DNA of 62,436 bases from an uncultured Prevotella sp. (GCA_905233165.1 CAJODL010000009.1:1-62436); one strand, 5' to 3'; positions 1 to 9,134 are shown, numbered from the stretch's first letter. Numbers and translations are program-made. The notes: generated by a model not told the origin, from the letters alone.

Positions 1-277
1 ATTTGCTAACTCCCCGAGGCAACACTTGCACACTCCCGGGAACCGCACGTGAAGACTCCGGAGGCAGTAAAAATGCTCTGAAAAATCTCCGGGGGTGGTA
101 TTTCTGACAGGGTTTTCAGACTGCATTCGGTGAATTCTTCATGAGCACCTCCTTCCAAAGTCGTTTTTCCTCCTTGAACGGCTTTAAAACTCCCTTCAAA
201 AGCCTCCCAAACGTTGCATAAACCACACTGGATGCAGTCTGAACCCTATTCTTCACAAACAAAAGGAGAGGTAACTG
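1..277. other. Left-end non-coding region, candidate packaging-recognition region
   Basis: No gene is visible in these bases. A perfect 11-base inverted repeat, TCAGACTGCAT at 116-126 and ATGCAGTCTGA at 232-242, brackets 105 bases, and both arms extend outward with a partly matching GGGTT. A palindrome CTCCGGAG lies at 56-63. The position directly before the small-terminase-like gene and an HNH nuclease is where cos-type phages keep terminase binding sites, so this is inferred to be part of the packaging region. No clear sigma-70 promoter was found for the late operon. Confidence 0.4.
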
Positions 278-610
278 TTGAGAACTAGCAGGAAAGTCGC
301 CAAAGAATCGACACCTAGGCAGTCACCGGCGATGACACCTGAGGGTCGAGAGAATCAGATGATTGCATATGCCATAGATTTGGCAGAAGAGCAATTGCGG
401 AATGGTACCGCTTCCTCTCAGGTCATCACACATTATCTCAAGCTGGGCTCAATGCGAGAGCGATACGAGCGAGATAAGCTGAAAAATGAGATTAAGCTGC
501 TTGAGGCAAAGACTGAGGCGATTCGTTCCGCTAAGGAAGTCGAGGAACTCTACGCAAATGCCATCGAGGCCATGCGCAGATACAGTCCTCATGGTGAGAA
601 TGATGTTTAA
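278..610 (+). CDS. Putative terminase small subunit
   Basis: A 110-residue charged, mainly helical protein. The TTG start at 278 follows a good AAAGGAG site. Residues 25-60 contain the core TASSQVITHYLKLGS, and residues 60-100 form a long Glu/Lys-rich helix likely to be a coiled coil. From memory, relatives with this core occupy the slot before HNH and terminase genes in many Firmicutes phages and are usually unnamed. The position makes a DNA-binding small terminase subunit the best guess; no classic helix-turn-helix is obvious. It overlaps the next gene by 11 bases, so the two are probably translationally coupled. Confidence 0.55.
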   Translation: MRTSRKVAKESTPRQSPAMTPEGRENQMIAYAIDLAEEQLRNGTASSQVITHYLKLGSMRERYERDKLKNEIKLLEAKTEAIRSAKEVEELYANAIEAMRRYSPHGENDV

Positions 611-1016
611 GCGTTGCTATACGGAACTTAAACAACTAAAGACTTTCAGGGAGAGGTATGATTACCTTCGCTTAGCAGGAATTGTTGGACAAGACACGTT
701 TGGATTCGATCGGTATCTCAATCAAAAGTTCTATCACTCACCCGAATGGAAACAGATACGAAGAGACGTGATAATTCGAGACGAGGGAAGAGACCTTGGA
801 GTTGAGGGCTACGAACTCAAAAAGGGAATATACATACATCACATGAATCCGATTACACAGCAGGAGCTTTATGATGCAGATGAATCCATACTCAATCCTG
901 AGTATCTTATCTGTACATCCAAGCTAACGCATGAGGCGATTCATTATGGTGATGAAAGTCTTCTTCCGCAATTACCAATCGAGAGAAGCATGAACGATAC
1001 CTGTCCGTGGAAATAA
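600..1016 (+). CDS. HNH endonuclease
   Basis: A 138-residue HNH-type nuclease. The ATG at 600 inside the end of the previous gene is preferred to upstream in-frame starts because sequence before it is only the shadow of that gene. The signature is HHMNP at residues 80-84 followed by LTHEAIHYG with His111, the alpha-beta-metal fold that binds a divalent ion. The usual flanking CxxC zinc pairs are absent. HNH nucleases beside terminase genes are known to be required for terminase cleavage at cos sites in HK97-like phages, so this protein probably assists genome packaging rather than acting as a homing endonuclease. Confidence 0.85.
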   Translation: MMFKRCYTELKQLKTFRERYDYLRLAGIVGQDTFGFDRYLNQKFYHSPEWKQIRRDVIIRDEGRDLGVEGYELKKGIYIHHMNPITQQELYDADESILNPEYLICTSKLTHEAIHYGDESLLPQLPIERSMNDTCPWK

Positions 1017-1071
1017 ATCGCGATTTCTAGGCCTTTATTTTTCGCAAATTCACAGAAAGGAGGATCTGCGT

Positions 1072-1428
1072 TTGATTGATAACGACAGTATTCTCATCAG
1101 TATCAAGAAACTGCTGAACATCGATCCAATCGATACGGCGTTTGATTCTGACCTGGTAATGCTGATCAACAGCGAATTCATGACATTACTACAAATCGGA
1201 ATCGGGCCTGAAGCAGGTTACTCTATTTCTGGACCAGACGATCAGTGGCTGGATTTCTCATCGAACCAGAGATTGATCGAGGCCGTAAGAACTTTTATCT
1301 ATTTACGAGTGCGAATGATTTTCGATCCGCCTGCTTCCTCTGTTGTTGCTGACGCAATTAACAACCGTATTGCAGAGCTCGAATGGCGATTGAATCATCA
1401 AGCTGAGGGAGATGCTGAAACAACATGA
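1072..1428 (+). CDS. Head-tail connector (gp6/gp15-like)
   Basis: A 118-residue helical protein starting with TTG at 1072 after AAAGGAGG. Length, helical pattern and the segment with aromatic YLRVRMIFDPP followed by a C-terminal EWRLN helix fit the small DNA-packaging/head-tail adaptor family that forms a ring under the portal. The gene overlaps the next by 4 bases (ATGA). Function is inferred from family resemblance and position; its location upstream of the portal rather than after the capsid gene is somewhat unusual. Confidence 0.6.
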   Translation: MIDNDSILISIKKLLNIDPIDTAFDSDLVMLINSEFMTLLQIGIGPEAGYSISGPDDQWLDFSSNQRLIEAVRTFIYLRVRMIFDPPASSVVADAINNRIAELEWRLNHQAEGDAETT

Positions 1429-2423
1429 AATATTATGCTGTAACAGATGATCCTGCTGAGCTGATGCATTACGGCATAAAAGGAATGCGATGGGGTGTAA
1501 CAAGAACCCCTGCTCAACTTGGTCATCCAACTCGTAGTGCTGCTTACCGAAGGGCAAGTGGCAAACTCAGCGCTATGATGCGTAATGGCATTGCAAAAGC
1601 TGAGACAAAATGGAAAACATATAATTCTCCGGCAAATAAGAGAGCCAGAGCTAAGGCAAGAGCTGAAGCTAAGAGTGAACATCAAGTAGAACGTGCTCTT
1701 TCTCAGATGCGTAAATCCGGCAGAGCTAAACTTGGCAATCTTTCTGACGCTCAGATTCAGCGTGTAACAGAACGTCTTCGTCTTGAACAGCAGGCTAGGA
1801 ATCTTGGCGGCATGGAAAAGCGAGGTATGCTTGGACGTATTCGTGAAGCAGCTGGTGAAGGTGTTCTTCGTGGAATTACTCAGGGCACTGCTGGTTATAT
1901 TGAAGCCAGGGCAAGAGCTCGTGGTGCGTATAAGGCAGCCAAGAAGTGGAGCAGGAAGGAAGCTCAGATTGAGGCTCGCAATGAACGCATCAAGGCTCGC
2001 AATAGAGCTGAGCAGGAGGCTGAAGACTTCAGAAACTACAGCGAAGAGCGAGCCAGGATTCAGGCTAAGAACAATGCTCTTGCTAATAATATTAAAGCTA
2101 AGAATGAATATCGGGTAATGCGCAAGTATGGTGCTAAGAAAGCAGAGCTTGCTGGTAAGAATGCTGCAATAGTTAAGAGACTTACCGCTGCTAATGATGA
2201 TCAGCTTTCTAAAACCCAAAAAGCATCCTTGAAGATTCCTGAGTCTGCATCAGTTTCACCAGCTCCACCGCCGACATCAACGTCTTCAGCAAGGCCTCGG
2301 ACAAGTAATGCTGGTACCATCGTATCAAGACGCTATCGGATGCGTGCAAACGGCCCTATTATTAATAGGCCCAGAACAAGTGGTATGACATCTGGCGGCG
2401 GAAGAAGGAAACATAGAGCATGA
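1425..2423 (+). CDS. Basic head-associated protein with HYGIKGMRWG motif
   Basis: A 332-residue, very basic protein. Near the N terminus (about residues 14-25) it carries LMHYGIKGMRWGV, a signature repeated in two later head-module proteins here. The rest is Arg/Lys/Ala-rich, helical and low in complexity, ending in a Pro/Ser-rich tail and GGGRRKHRA. The start overlaps the connector gene stop and the stop overlaps the terminase start, so it belongs to the packaging operon. From memory such proteins are common in Clostridia phages and are annotated only as structural or hypothetical. DNA binding inside the head is plausible from charge but not shown. Confidence 0.6.
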   Translation: MKYYAVTDDPAELMHYGIKGMRWGVTRTPAQLGHPTRSAAYRRASGKLSAMMRNGIAKAETKWKTYNSPANKRARAKARAEAKSEHQVERALSQMRKSGRAKLGNLSDAQIQRVTERLRLEQQARNLGGMEKRGMLGRIREAAGEGVLRGITQGTAGYIEARARARGAYKAAKKWSRKEAQIEARNERIKARNRAEQEAEDFRNYSEERARIQAKNNALANNIKAKNEYRVMRKYGAKKAELAGKNAAIVKRLTAANDDQLSKTQKASLKIPESASVSPAPPPTSTSSARPRTSNAGTIVSRRYRMRANGPIINRPRTSGMTSGGGRRKHRA

Positions 2424-4168
2424 TCTATCTATCCAACACAGCGACGCCAAGATATTATCACCAGTTTCGTGAATTAGTCCGAAGTGGTGATATTCCAGTC
2501 TGCAAAGAAATCTCCATGGAAATGCAAAGGATTGATGCATTGATTCGAAACCCTGGTGTTTACTATGATCCGCAGCCAGTAGAATGTTTTATTAATTTCT
2601 GTGAGGCTGAGATGACTCTTACAGATGGTAGTCCGCTGAAACTTCTGGACTCTTTTAAGCTTTGGGCTGAGCAAGTCTTCGGCTGGTATTACTTTGTCGA
2701 GAGATCTATTCCTGTAACAAGTCCTGATGGGAAATCCATTCATTACGAGAAACGCACTGTCAAGAAGCGACTCACCACGAAACAGTTTCTGATCGTTGGC
2801 CGAGGTGCAGCAAAGAGTATTTACGCTTCTTGCATTCAGAGTTTCTTTCTCAATATTGATCCTTCTACAACTGACCAGATTGTCACTGCACCAACTATTC
2901 GACAGTCTGACGAAACTTTGGGGCCTATACGAACTGCTATTACAAGAGCTCGTGGGCCTCTTTTTAAATTCCTTACAGAAGGTTCACTTCAGAATACTAC
3001 AGGCTCAAAAGCAAACCGAGTAAAACTAGCATCCACTAAACTCGGTATCCAGAACTTTATTAATGGATCAATTATTGAGCCACGACCGATGACAATAGAC
3101 AAACTCCAGGGTCTTCGTCCAAAGGTTGCTACGATTGACGAATGGCTTTCAGGAGATATCCGGGAAGACGTTATAGGCGCTATTGAACAGGGTTCTTCAA
3201 AGCTTGATGACTATTTTATTCTGGCAACAAGTTCTGAGGGTACAGTTCGAAACAGTAGCGGCGATGACATCAAAATGGAATTACTGTCCATTCTCAAAGG
3301 TGATTATTACAACCCGCATGTATCCATCTGGTATTACCGTCTTGATGACATCAAAGAGGTAAACAATCCTAGCATGTGGGTGAAAGCAAATCCAAATATT
3401 GGCAAGACGGTTACTTATGAAGCTTACCAGTTGGACAAGGAAAGAGCTGAGAAGGCTCCGGCAACCCGTAATGATATTCTGGCAAAGCGTTTCGGAATTC
3501 CTCTTGAAGGTTATACGTATTTCTTTACATACAAGGAAACGTTGCCGCATGCAAAGCGGAGTTTCTGGAACATGGCTTGCTCAATGGGTGTTGACCTTTC
3601 ACGGGGTGACGACTTCTGTGCGTTTACTTTCCTGTTCCCGCTTGGAGATGGTTGTTTCGGTGCCAAGACAAGAGCGTATATTTCATCATCAACATTTGTC
3701 AATCTGCCATCAGCAATGAGAGTTAAGTATGATGAATTCATCAATGAAGATTCTTTGATGGTTCTCGATGGAGCAATCCTGGACATGATGGAAGTCTATG
3801 ACGATCTTGACCAGTATATTATCAACCAGAAGTACGACGTACGGTGCATGGGATTTGACCCGTATAATGCAAAAGACTTCGTTGCAAGATGGGAAAGTGA
3901 AAACGGTCCATTTGGTATTGTGAAAGTTATTCAGGGCGCTCGAACAGAATCAGTGCCCCTTGGCGAGATTAAGAAACTTACCGAGGATCGTATGCTGATT
4001 TTTGACCAGGCCATGATGACATTTACCATGGGAAACTGTATCACGATCACTGATACGAACGGCAACCGTAAACTTTATAAGAAACGTAGCGAACAAAAGA
4101 TTGATAGCGTTGCAGCCTTGATGGATGCCTTGGTTGCTTACAAGCTCAATCGAGAAGCATTTGAATAA
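2420..4168 (+). CDS. terL: Terminase large subunit
   Basis: A 582-residue packaging motor, the usual size. The N-terminal ATPase has a Walker A variant GRGAAKS at about residues 127-133 and a Walker B ATIDEW near 237-242. The C-terminal RNase H-like nuclease shows MGVDLSRGDD near 388, CMGFDPYN near 477 and a final acidic DSVAALMDA near 562, the three metal-binding clusters. It pumps DNA into the prohead through the portal and cuts the concatemer. It overlaps the preceding gene by 4 bases and is followed 19 bases later by another HxGIxGMKWG protein, so it is embedded in a head operon. Confidence 0.96.
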   Translation: MIYLSNTATPRYYHQFRELVRSGDIPVCKEISMEMQRIDALIRNPGVYYDPQPVECFINFCEAEMTLTDGSPLKLLDSFKLWAEQVFGWYYFVERSIPVTSPDGKSIHYEKRTVKKRLTTKQFLIVGRGAAKSIYASCIQSFFLNIDPSTTDQIVTAPTIRQSDETLGPIRTAITRARGPLFKFLTEGSLQNTTGSKANRVKLASTKLGIQNFINGSIIEPRPMTIDKLQGLRPKVATIDEWLSGDIREDVIGAIEQGSSKLDDYFILATSSEGTVRNSSGDDIKMELLSILKGDYYNPHVSIWYYRLDDIKEVNNPSMWVKANPNIGKTVTYEAYQLDKERAEKAPATRNDILAKRFGIPLEGYTYFFTYKETLPHAKRSFWNMACSMGVDLSRGDDFCAFTFLFPLGDGCFGAKTRAYISSSTFVNLPSAMRVKYDEFINEDSLMVLDGAILDMMEVYDDLDQYIINQKYDVRCMGFDPYNAKDFVARWESENGPFGIVKVIQGARTESVPLGEIKKLTEDRMLIFDQAMMTFTMGNCITITDTNGNRKLYKKRSEQKIDSVAALMDALVAYKLNREAFE

Positions 4169-4187
4169 CAGATGGAGGACAAGAATA

Positions 4188-5027
4188 ATGGCAGAATATT
4201 ATGCGATTACAAGGTCTGATGATTTCCTTGAGCATTATGGTATCAAGGGTATGAAATGGGGCGTACGTAAAGCCATTCAGAGCGGTAATACAAGAGCTCT
4301 TGGACGGCAGTATCGTAAAGCCCAGCGTAAACTTGCAAGACTTGAGAAACGTGCAAATTCCGGAGCTAAGTATGCTCGTCGTGCTGCTGCTTTGGGTGCT
4401 GGGGCTGCAGCAGCAGGTGGTCTTGCAGCTCTTGGGACAAGTAGAACCGGTGCTCTTATAACAAAGGGTGGATACGCTGCTCGGAAGGGTTTGGTAAATG
4501 CCGGAACTGCTATTAATCGAGCAAGTGGTGCTCTTGGGCGGTATGGTAATAAAACAGGTAATAAGGTGCTTCGTAGAGCTGGCATGATTGGCGTAAACGC
4601 TGGAAATGCGATGAGTCGTGCAGGAAAGGCAATCGGTTCTAAGGGTCTTGTTGCTGGTGAAGGGCTTCGCAAATGGGGACAGGCCAATACGGTTGCAAAG
4701 AGAGCCGGAGAAGCATATGGCGGAGTTATTGGCAGAAATTATGCAACGTTGAACAAGGCTGGCGTTTACGACAGGTTAGCGAAAAGCTCTCGTAGTTTAA
4801 ATGATGTAGCTCGAAAAACCTCTAACAACACTGTTGCTCGTATTGGTGCTGGAGCCGCTGCCGCAGGTCTTGCAGGTGCTGCTGGCTATAACGCTTATCG
4901 TGCTGCTACAACTAAGCGTGCTGCTCGTAAAGCTGCCGAATTCCGTTCTGAAATGAATAAGGCATTTGCTGGAACCCAGTATGCAAATGGTGGACGTGGT
5001 GGAAACCGTAGGCGTCGTCGGCGTTAA
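4188..5027 (+). CDS. Ala/Gly-rich head-module protein with HYGIKGMKWG motif
   Basis: A 279-residue protein. ATG 4188 is chosen because GGAGG lies 9 bases upstream; an earlier in-frame ATG sits inside the terminase gene. Residues 14-26 read EHYGIKGMKWGVR, matching the motif in the 1425 gene. The body is basic and rich in Ala and Gly, with stretches such as LGAGAAAAGGLAALG that could be membrane-seeking or amphipathic helices. Function unknown; a minor capsid or ejected internal protein is possible. Three genes with this N-terminal signature flank terL and the portal. Confidence 0.6.
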   Translation: MAEYYAITRSDDFLEHYGIKGMKWGVRKAIQSGNTRALGRQYRKAQRKLARLEKRANSGAKYARRAAALGAGAAAAGGLAALGTSRTGALITKGGYAARKGLVNAGTAINRASGALGRYGNKTGNKVLRRAGMIGVNAGNAMSRAGKAIGSKGLVAGEGLRKWGQANTVAKRAGEAYGGVIGRNYATLNKAGVYDRLAKSSRSLNDVARKTSNNTVARIGAGAAAAGLAGAAGYNAYRAATTKRAARKAAEFRSEMNKAFAGTQYANGGRGGNRRRRRR

Positions 5028-5030
5028 TCA

Positions 5031-5049
5031 CTGGGGGGGGGGTAATTGA
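5031..5049 (+). promoter_or_regulatory. G10 homopolymer in the ribosome-binding position
   Basis: Ten consecutive G residues (5033-5042) lie between the stop of the 4188 gene and the ATG at 5050, just where a Shine-Dalgarno site is expected. The tract itself must serve as the ribosome-binding region, since no AGGAGG is present. Long G tracts are prone to slipped-strand mispairing, so the length may vary between phage copies. Confidence 0.6.
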
Positions 5050-5325
5050 ATGACTTACAACGATGCATATTACGCTGTTGAACGCAGTGACGATTACCTC
5101 GCCCATTGGGGTGTCCTCGGCATGAAGTGGGGCAGACGCAAGAATCGTAATCAAAAGAAAAAGGCAAATTGGAAGAAAGAGCTTGGATATGCTACAAAAA
5201 CCGCATTGCTCAGCACTGTCATGGGTCCCGGTGCTTCCATGTATGTGAATTCCAGGCGAATTGCGAATGATGACCACGACGAATATATGCCATCGAAGCA
5301 AAAGAAAAAGAAGAAACGTAGCTAA
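5050..5325 (+). CDS. Small basic protein with HWGVLGMKWG motif
   Basis: A 91-residue protein whose residues 19-30 read AHWGVLGMKWGRR, the third copy of the signature in the head module. It ends in a run of Lys/Arg (KQKKKKKRS). A middle segment of about 20 residues is moderately hydrophobic. Ribosome binding appears to use the G10 tract just upstream. Function unknown; the shared N-terminal signature suggests a common partner, perhaps portal, capsid or the head protease. Confidence 0.6.
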   Translation: MTYNDAYYAVERSDDYLAHWGVLGMKWGRRKNRNQKKKANWKKELGYATKTALLSTVMGPGASMYVNSRRIANDDHDEYMPSKQKKKKKRS

Positions 5326-5364
5326 TTGAAACCATAAGACTATATACAAATGAGGTGATGTATA

Positions 5365-6756
5365 TTGCCCTCATTACGCGATCGGATCCAGCATGCCTGG
5401 AGTGCCTTTCGAAACAATAGAGATCCAACGGAGACACAGATAAACAGTTCGGTTACAGTAGGATATTCCAGCAGTAGCAGACCGGACCGTCTTCGCCTAA
5501 GTCGTGGAAATGACAGGTCCATCATTACTGCTATATATAACCGCATAGCTGTGGATGCTGCCGCTGTAAAAATCATGCATGTTCGACTCGATGAGAATGA
5601 GCGCTATAAAGAAACCATTCATTCCGGCTTGAACAATTGTCTTACTCTGGAGGCTAATACGGATCAGACAGGAAGACAATTCATTCAGGATGCAGTCATG
5701 TCGATGTTTGATGAAGGTTGCGTTGCTCTGGTTCCAATCGAAACAGATATTAACCCGATTCATCAGAATTCCTTCGACGTGTTGTCCATGCGAACTGCAA
5801 AGATTACCCAGTGGTATCCGGATGCTGTAAAAGTAAATCTCTATAATGAACAAAAGGGTATCAAAGAGGAGATCATTCTTCCGAAGAAGATGGTTGGAAT
5901 CGTTGAGAACCCTTTTTATTCTGTCATGAATGAACCGAGTTCGACCATGCAGCGTCTTGTCAGGAAACTTAATCTGAAGGACTACATTGACGAGAACACC
6001 GGTGCAAACAAAATTGACTTGATTGTTCAGCTTCCTTACACGATCAAGACCGAAGGCCGTATGGTAGAGGCAGAGAGAAGAAGGAAGAAGATTGAAGAGC
6101 AGCTTGCACAATCAAAATACGGTATTGCTTACACAGATGCAACTGAAAAGGTTACTCAGTTGAACCGGCCTATTGAGAACAATCTTCTTGAACAGATCCG
6201 GGATCTTACGACTCAGCTATATTCACAGCTTGGCATTACAGCCGAGATTATGAACGGAACAGCTGATGAGAAAGCAATGCTGAACTACTATAACCGGACC
6301 ATTGAACCTATTTTGTCTGCCATTTGTGACGAAATGAAACGCAAGTTCCTCACTAAGACGGGCAGAACGCAGGGTCAATCTATTATGTTCTTCCAGGATC
6401 ACTTCAAGCTGGTTCCTGTTAATAATATCGCGGATATTGCTGATAAGTTTACTCGCAACGAGATTCTTACATCCAACGAAATTCGCAGCATCCTTGGCAT
6501 TAAACCTTCTGATGATCCTAAGGCGGATGAACTCAGAAACAGTAATATGCCAATCCAGGATCAGGAGCCTGCAACAGATGAGGAACCCGTGGATCCAGAG
6601 GAAGTTAAAGAAGCCCGACAGACATTGTTAGATGCGGGGCTCACAGAAGAAGACCTGAAAGATTTGTCAGATCAGGAAATAGTGGATCTTGCCGAAAGAT
6701 ACAAAAACAACGATCTGGATGAAAAAGAGGAACAGCCTCAGAACGCATCCGGATAA
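5365..6756 (+). CDS. Portal protein (HK97 family)
   Basis: A 463-residue portal, the dodecameric ring through which DNA enters and leaves the head. TTG 5365 follows TGAGGTGATG. The C-terminal third shows the classic portal pattern FTRNEILTSNEIRSILGI followed by PSDDPKADEL, and an acidic tail of about 60 residues. The central region (about 255-330) has the long helix QIRDLTTQLYSQLGI. It lies between the small HxGVLGMKWG protein and the protease-capsid fusion, the standard place. Confidence 0.9.
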   Translation: MPSLRDRIQHAWSAFRNNRDPTETQINSSVTVGYSSSSRPDRLRLSRGNDRSIITAIYNRIAVDAAAVKIMHVRLDENERYKETIHSGLNNCLTLEANTDQTGRQFIQDAVMSMFDEGCVALVPIETDINPIHQNSFDVLSMRTAKITQWYPDAVKVNLYNEQKGIKEEIILPKKMVGIVENPFYSVMNEPSSTMQRLVRKLNLKDYIDENTGANKIDLIVQLPYTIKTEGRMVEAERRRKKIEEQLAQSKYGIAYTDATEKVTQLNRPIENNLLEQIRDLTTQLYSQLGITAEIMNGTADEKAMLNYYNRTIEPILSAICDEMKRKFLTKTGRTQGQSIMFFQDHFKLVPVNNIADIADKFTRNEILTSNEIRSILGIKPSDDPKADELRNSNMPIQDQEPATDEEPVDPEEVKEARQTLLDAGLTEEDLKDLSDQEIVDLAERYKNNDLDEKEEQPQNASG

Positions 6757-6784
6757 TTTTTTGGCATAAATGGAGGACATGAGA

Positions 6785-8779
6785 ATGGCAAAAAACAGAC
6801 CATATGATTTTTGTGGCTGGGCAACAGCGAACGATATTCTCTGTAGCGATGGCCGTATTATTCGAAAGAATGCGTTCATCGATAACGACGGTGAGGAAGT
6901 ACCGCTTGTCTATCAGCATGTGCATAGTGATCCTGAGAACATCCTTGGTCACGCTCTACTCGAGAATCGTGATAAGGGTGTTTATTGCTATTGCTGGTTT
7001 AACAAGAATCCTAAGGCCCAGGCTGTCAAGAATGCCATGGGTAATGGGGATATCAATGCGTTGTCCATTTATGCGAACCAGCTTGTGCAGAGAGGTTCTG
7101 ACGTTATTCACGGCATGATTCGTGAAGTCAGCGTTGTTCTCACCGGAGCGAATAAAGGCGCACGAATTGAGAATCTGAACTTTGCGCATAGTGATGGTTC
7201 ATATGACGTAGATGATGAAGAAGCGATTATTTATTCAAATCCGCAGAGCATTCATCTATCGCATTCCGATGATATGGAGGAAGAAGATATGGATCAGGAA
7301 TTCAACCCTCAGGAAGTGCTGGATGGCATGACTGAAGAGCAGCTTGCTGTCGTAAATGCTTTTTATGAGCAGGGTCAGATCGACGCACTCGATAGCCTCG
7401 ACGATGAAGACGAAGAGGAATACGAAGACGACGAAGATCTGGACGAAGAAGACTATGACAATGATGAAGAAGACCCCGACGACGAGGACCTCGATGATGA
7501 GGACTACGACGAAGATGACGAGGACAACTTCGAAGACGAAGAAGAGTATGACGACGATGACGACGTCGAACATTCTGATTTTGGAGGATATGGATATATG
7601 AAGAAGAACGTTTTTGACGGCAGTATGGACGACATTGCTGAAAACACCCTTTCCCATGCGGAAACCGAAGCGATTTTTGCTGATGCAAAACGTGTTGGTA
7701 GTCTGAAGGAATCTGTTCTGGCTCATACTGCCGATTATGGTATTGACCAGATCGATTGGCTGTTCCCCGAATACAAAAACCTTAACACCCCTCCCGAATT
7801 CATTAAGCGGGAAATAGACTGGGTGTCCAAAGTCATGAATGCTGTACATCACATCCCACTCACCAGAATCAAGAGCACATTTGCTGATATTACTGAAGAT
7901 CAGGCTCGTGCTCTGGGTTACATGAAGGGTAATCGAAAAAAGGAAGAAGTGTTCACGCTGCTTAAGCGTACCACCGATCCTCAGACAATTTATAAGAAGC
8001 AGAAGCTTGACCGTGATGATGTCGTGGATATTGTAGACTTTGATGTTGTCGCATGGATCAAGGCTGAAATGCGTATGATGCTGGATGAGGAAATTGCCCG
8101 TGCTATCCTTATCGGCGATGGCCGTGCAAGTGACAGCGAAGATGCTATCAGCCAGCAGCATGTCCGTTCTGTCTGGAAGGATGACGATCTGTTCACTGTT
8201 AAGGTACCTGTGACCGAAGTGCAGAACGAGGCACATGCCAAGACTCTGATTAAGACTATCCTGAAGAACCGTATGCTTTACAAGGGCTCCGGCGATCCTA
8301 CCTTCTACACCACCGAGAGCGTCCTGAGTGAGATGCTGCTCCTTGAAGATGGCATCGGGCATTTCCTGTATCCGAACAAGCAGGCTCTTGCAACCATGCT
8401 GCGGGTAGCGGATATCGTGACCGTTCCCGTGTTTGAAGTGGCTGGCACTCGTTCCGAAACTGTTGGTAGCACTACAACTCAGTATGATCTGCTGGGTCTT
8501 ATGGTCAACCTGCGTGATTACAATGTTGGCGCTGATAAGGGCGGTTCCATCAACATGTTCGATGACTTCGATATCGATTACAACCAGCAGAAATACCTGA
8601 TTGAAACCCGGATTTCCGGTGCTCTGGTCAAGCCGTTCGCTGCTCTGGCAATCGAAGCCGTGCATGGTCAGAATCCCTTCATTAATATTACTCCTTCTCT
8701 TCCGCCCAAGCCCTGGCAGAAGCAGACCACTACCAACACCAATAGTTCCAACTCCAACACTGACAACGGTAATTCCTAA
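6785..8779 (+). CDS. Prohead protease - acidic scaffold - major capsid protein fusion
   Basis: A 664-residue fusion. ATG 6785 is preferred over an earlier ATG because TGGAGG ends 8 bases before it. Residues 1-135 resemble the HK97-type prohead serine protease (family U35), with candidate catalytic His45 or His47 in YQHVHSDP and Ser94 in NALSIYANQ, then REVSVVLTGANKGARI. Residues about 200-262 are almost entirely Asp/Glu with Tyr, probably acting as a scaffolding or delta domain. From about 272 to the end lies an HK97-fold capsid protein, with a Ser/Thr/Asn-rich tail. The protease is expected to cut the linker during maturation. Normally these are two or three genes. Confidence 0.88.
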   Translation: MAKNRPYDFCGWATANDILCSDGRIIRKNAFIDNDGEEVPLVYQHVHSDPENILGHALLENRDKGVYCYCWFNKNPKAQAVKNAMGNGDINALSIYANQLVQRGSDVIHGMIREVSVVLTGANKGARIENLNFAHSDGSYDVDDEEAIIYSNPQSIHLSHSDDMEEEDMDQEFNPQEVLDGMTEEQLAVVNAFYEQGQIDALDSLDDEDEEEYEDDEDLDEEDYDNDEEDPDDEDLDDEDYDEDDEDNFEDEEEYDDDDDVEHSDFGGYGYMKKNVFDGSMDDIAENTLSHAETEAIFADAKRVGSLKESVLAHTADYGIDQIDWLFPEYKNLNTPPEFIKREIDWVSKVMNAVHHIPLTRIKSTFADITEDQARALGYMKGNRKKEEVFTLLKRTTDPQTIYKKQKLDRDDVVDIVDFDVVAWIKAEMRMMLDEEIARAILIGDGRASDSEDAISQQHVRSVWKDDDLFTVKVPVTEVQNEAHAKTLIKTILKNRMLYKGSGDPTFYTTESVLSEMLLLEDGIGHFLYPNKQALATMLRVADIVTVPVFEVAGTRSETVGSTTTQYDLLGLMVNLRDYNVGADKGGSINMFDDFDIDYNQQKYLIETRISGALVKPFAALAIEAVHGQNPFINITPSLPPKPWQKQTTTNTNSSNSNTDNGNS

Positions 8780-8798
8780 TTCGTTCGGGGTGAATTAG

Positions 8799-9134
8799 AT
8801 GGCTAGATTTCATGGAGCTGTCGGTTTCCTTCGGACTGAAGAGCAAGATCCCGAAAACCACCCAGGTGTATGGATAGAGGTTCTGACAGAGAGAACTTAT
8901 TATGGGGACGTACTCCAGAACTCAAGACGTTGGGATCAAAATGGAACCTTAAATGAATCTCTGGTCATCAACAACCGAATAAGCATTGTCGCCGATAGTT
9001 TCGCTAACGAGAATATCGGTGCAATGAGATATGTGAAATTGAATGGGGAACTCTGGAAGATTACTAACGTAGAAGTCCAGAGGCCCCGTTTAATTCTCAC
9101 AATTGGAGGGCTGTATCATGAACCGGAGAGTTGA
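8799..9134 (+). CDS. Head closure / head-tail joining protein
   Basis: A 111-residue beta-rich protein with the pattern of siphovirus head-closure proteins: an early ERTYYGDVLQNSRRW segment, a central RISIVADSFA strand and a C-terminal VEVQRPRLILTIGG strand pair. It probably docks on the connector ring to close the filled head. It overlaps the next gene by 17 bases and follows the capsid gene directly, as expected. Confidence 0.65.
   Translation: MARFHGAVGFLRTEEQDPENHPGVWIEVLTERTYYGDVLQNSRRWDQNGTLNESLVINNRISIVADSFANENIGAMRYVKLNGELWKITNVEVQRPRLILTIGGLYHEPES

Noticed and set aside
4277..4687. 136-codon - strand frame in the Ala/Gly-rich head gene
   Set aside because: Mirror of GCT/GGT-rich codons on the + strand; product is Ala/Pro/Arg-rich low complexity and lacks a ribosome site.
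7256..8665. Very long open frame on the - strand opposite the capsid fusion
   Set aside because: It is the antisense of the Asp/Glu-rich, strongly biased capsid codons, has no ribosome site, and reads as low-complexity hydrophobic protein. The + strand gene explains the region.
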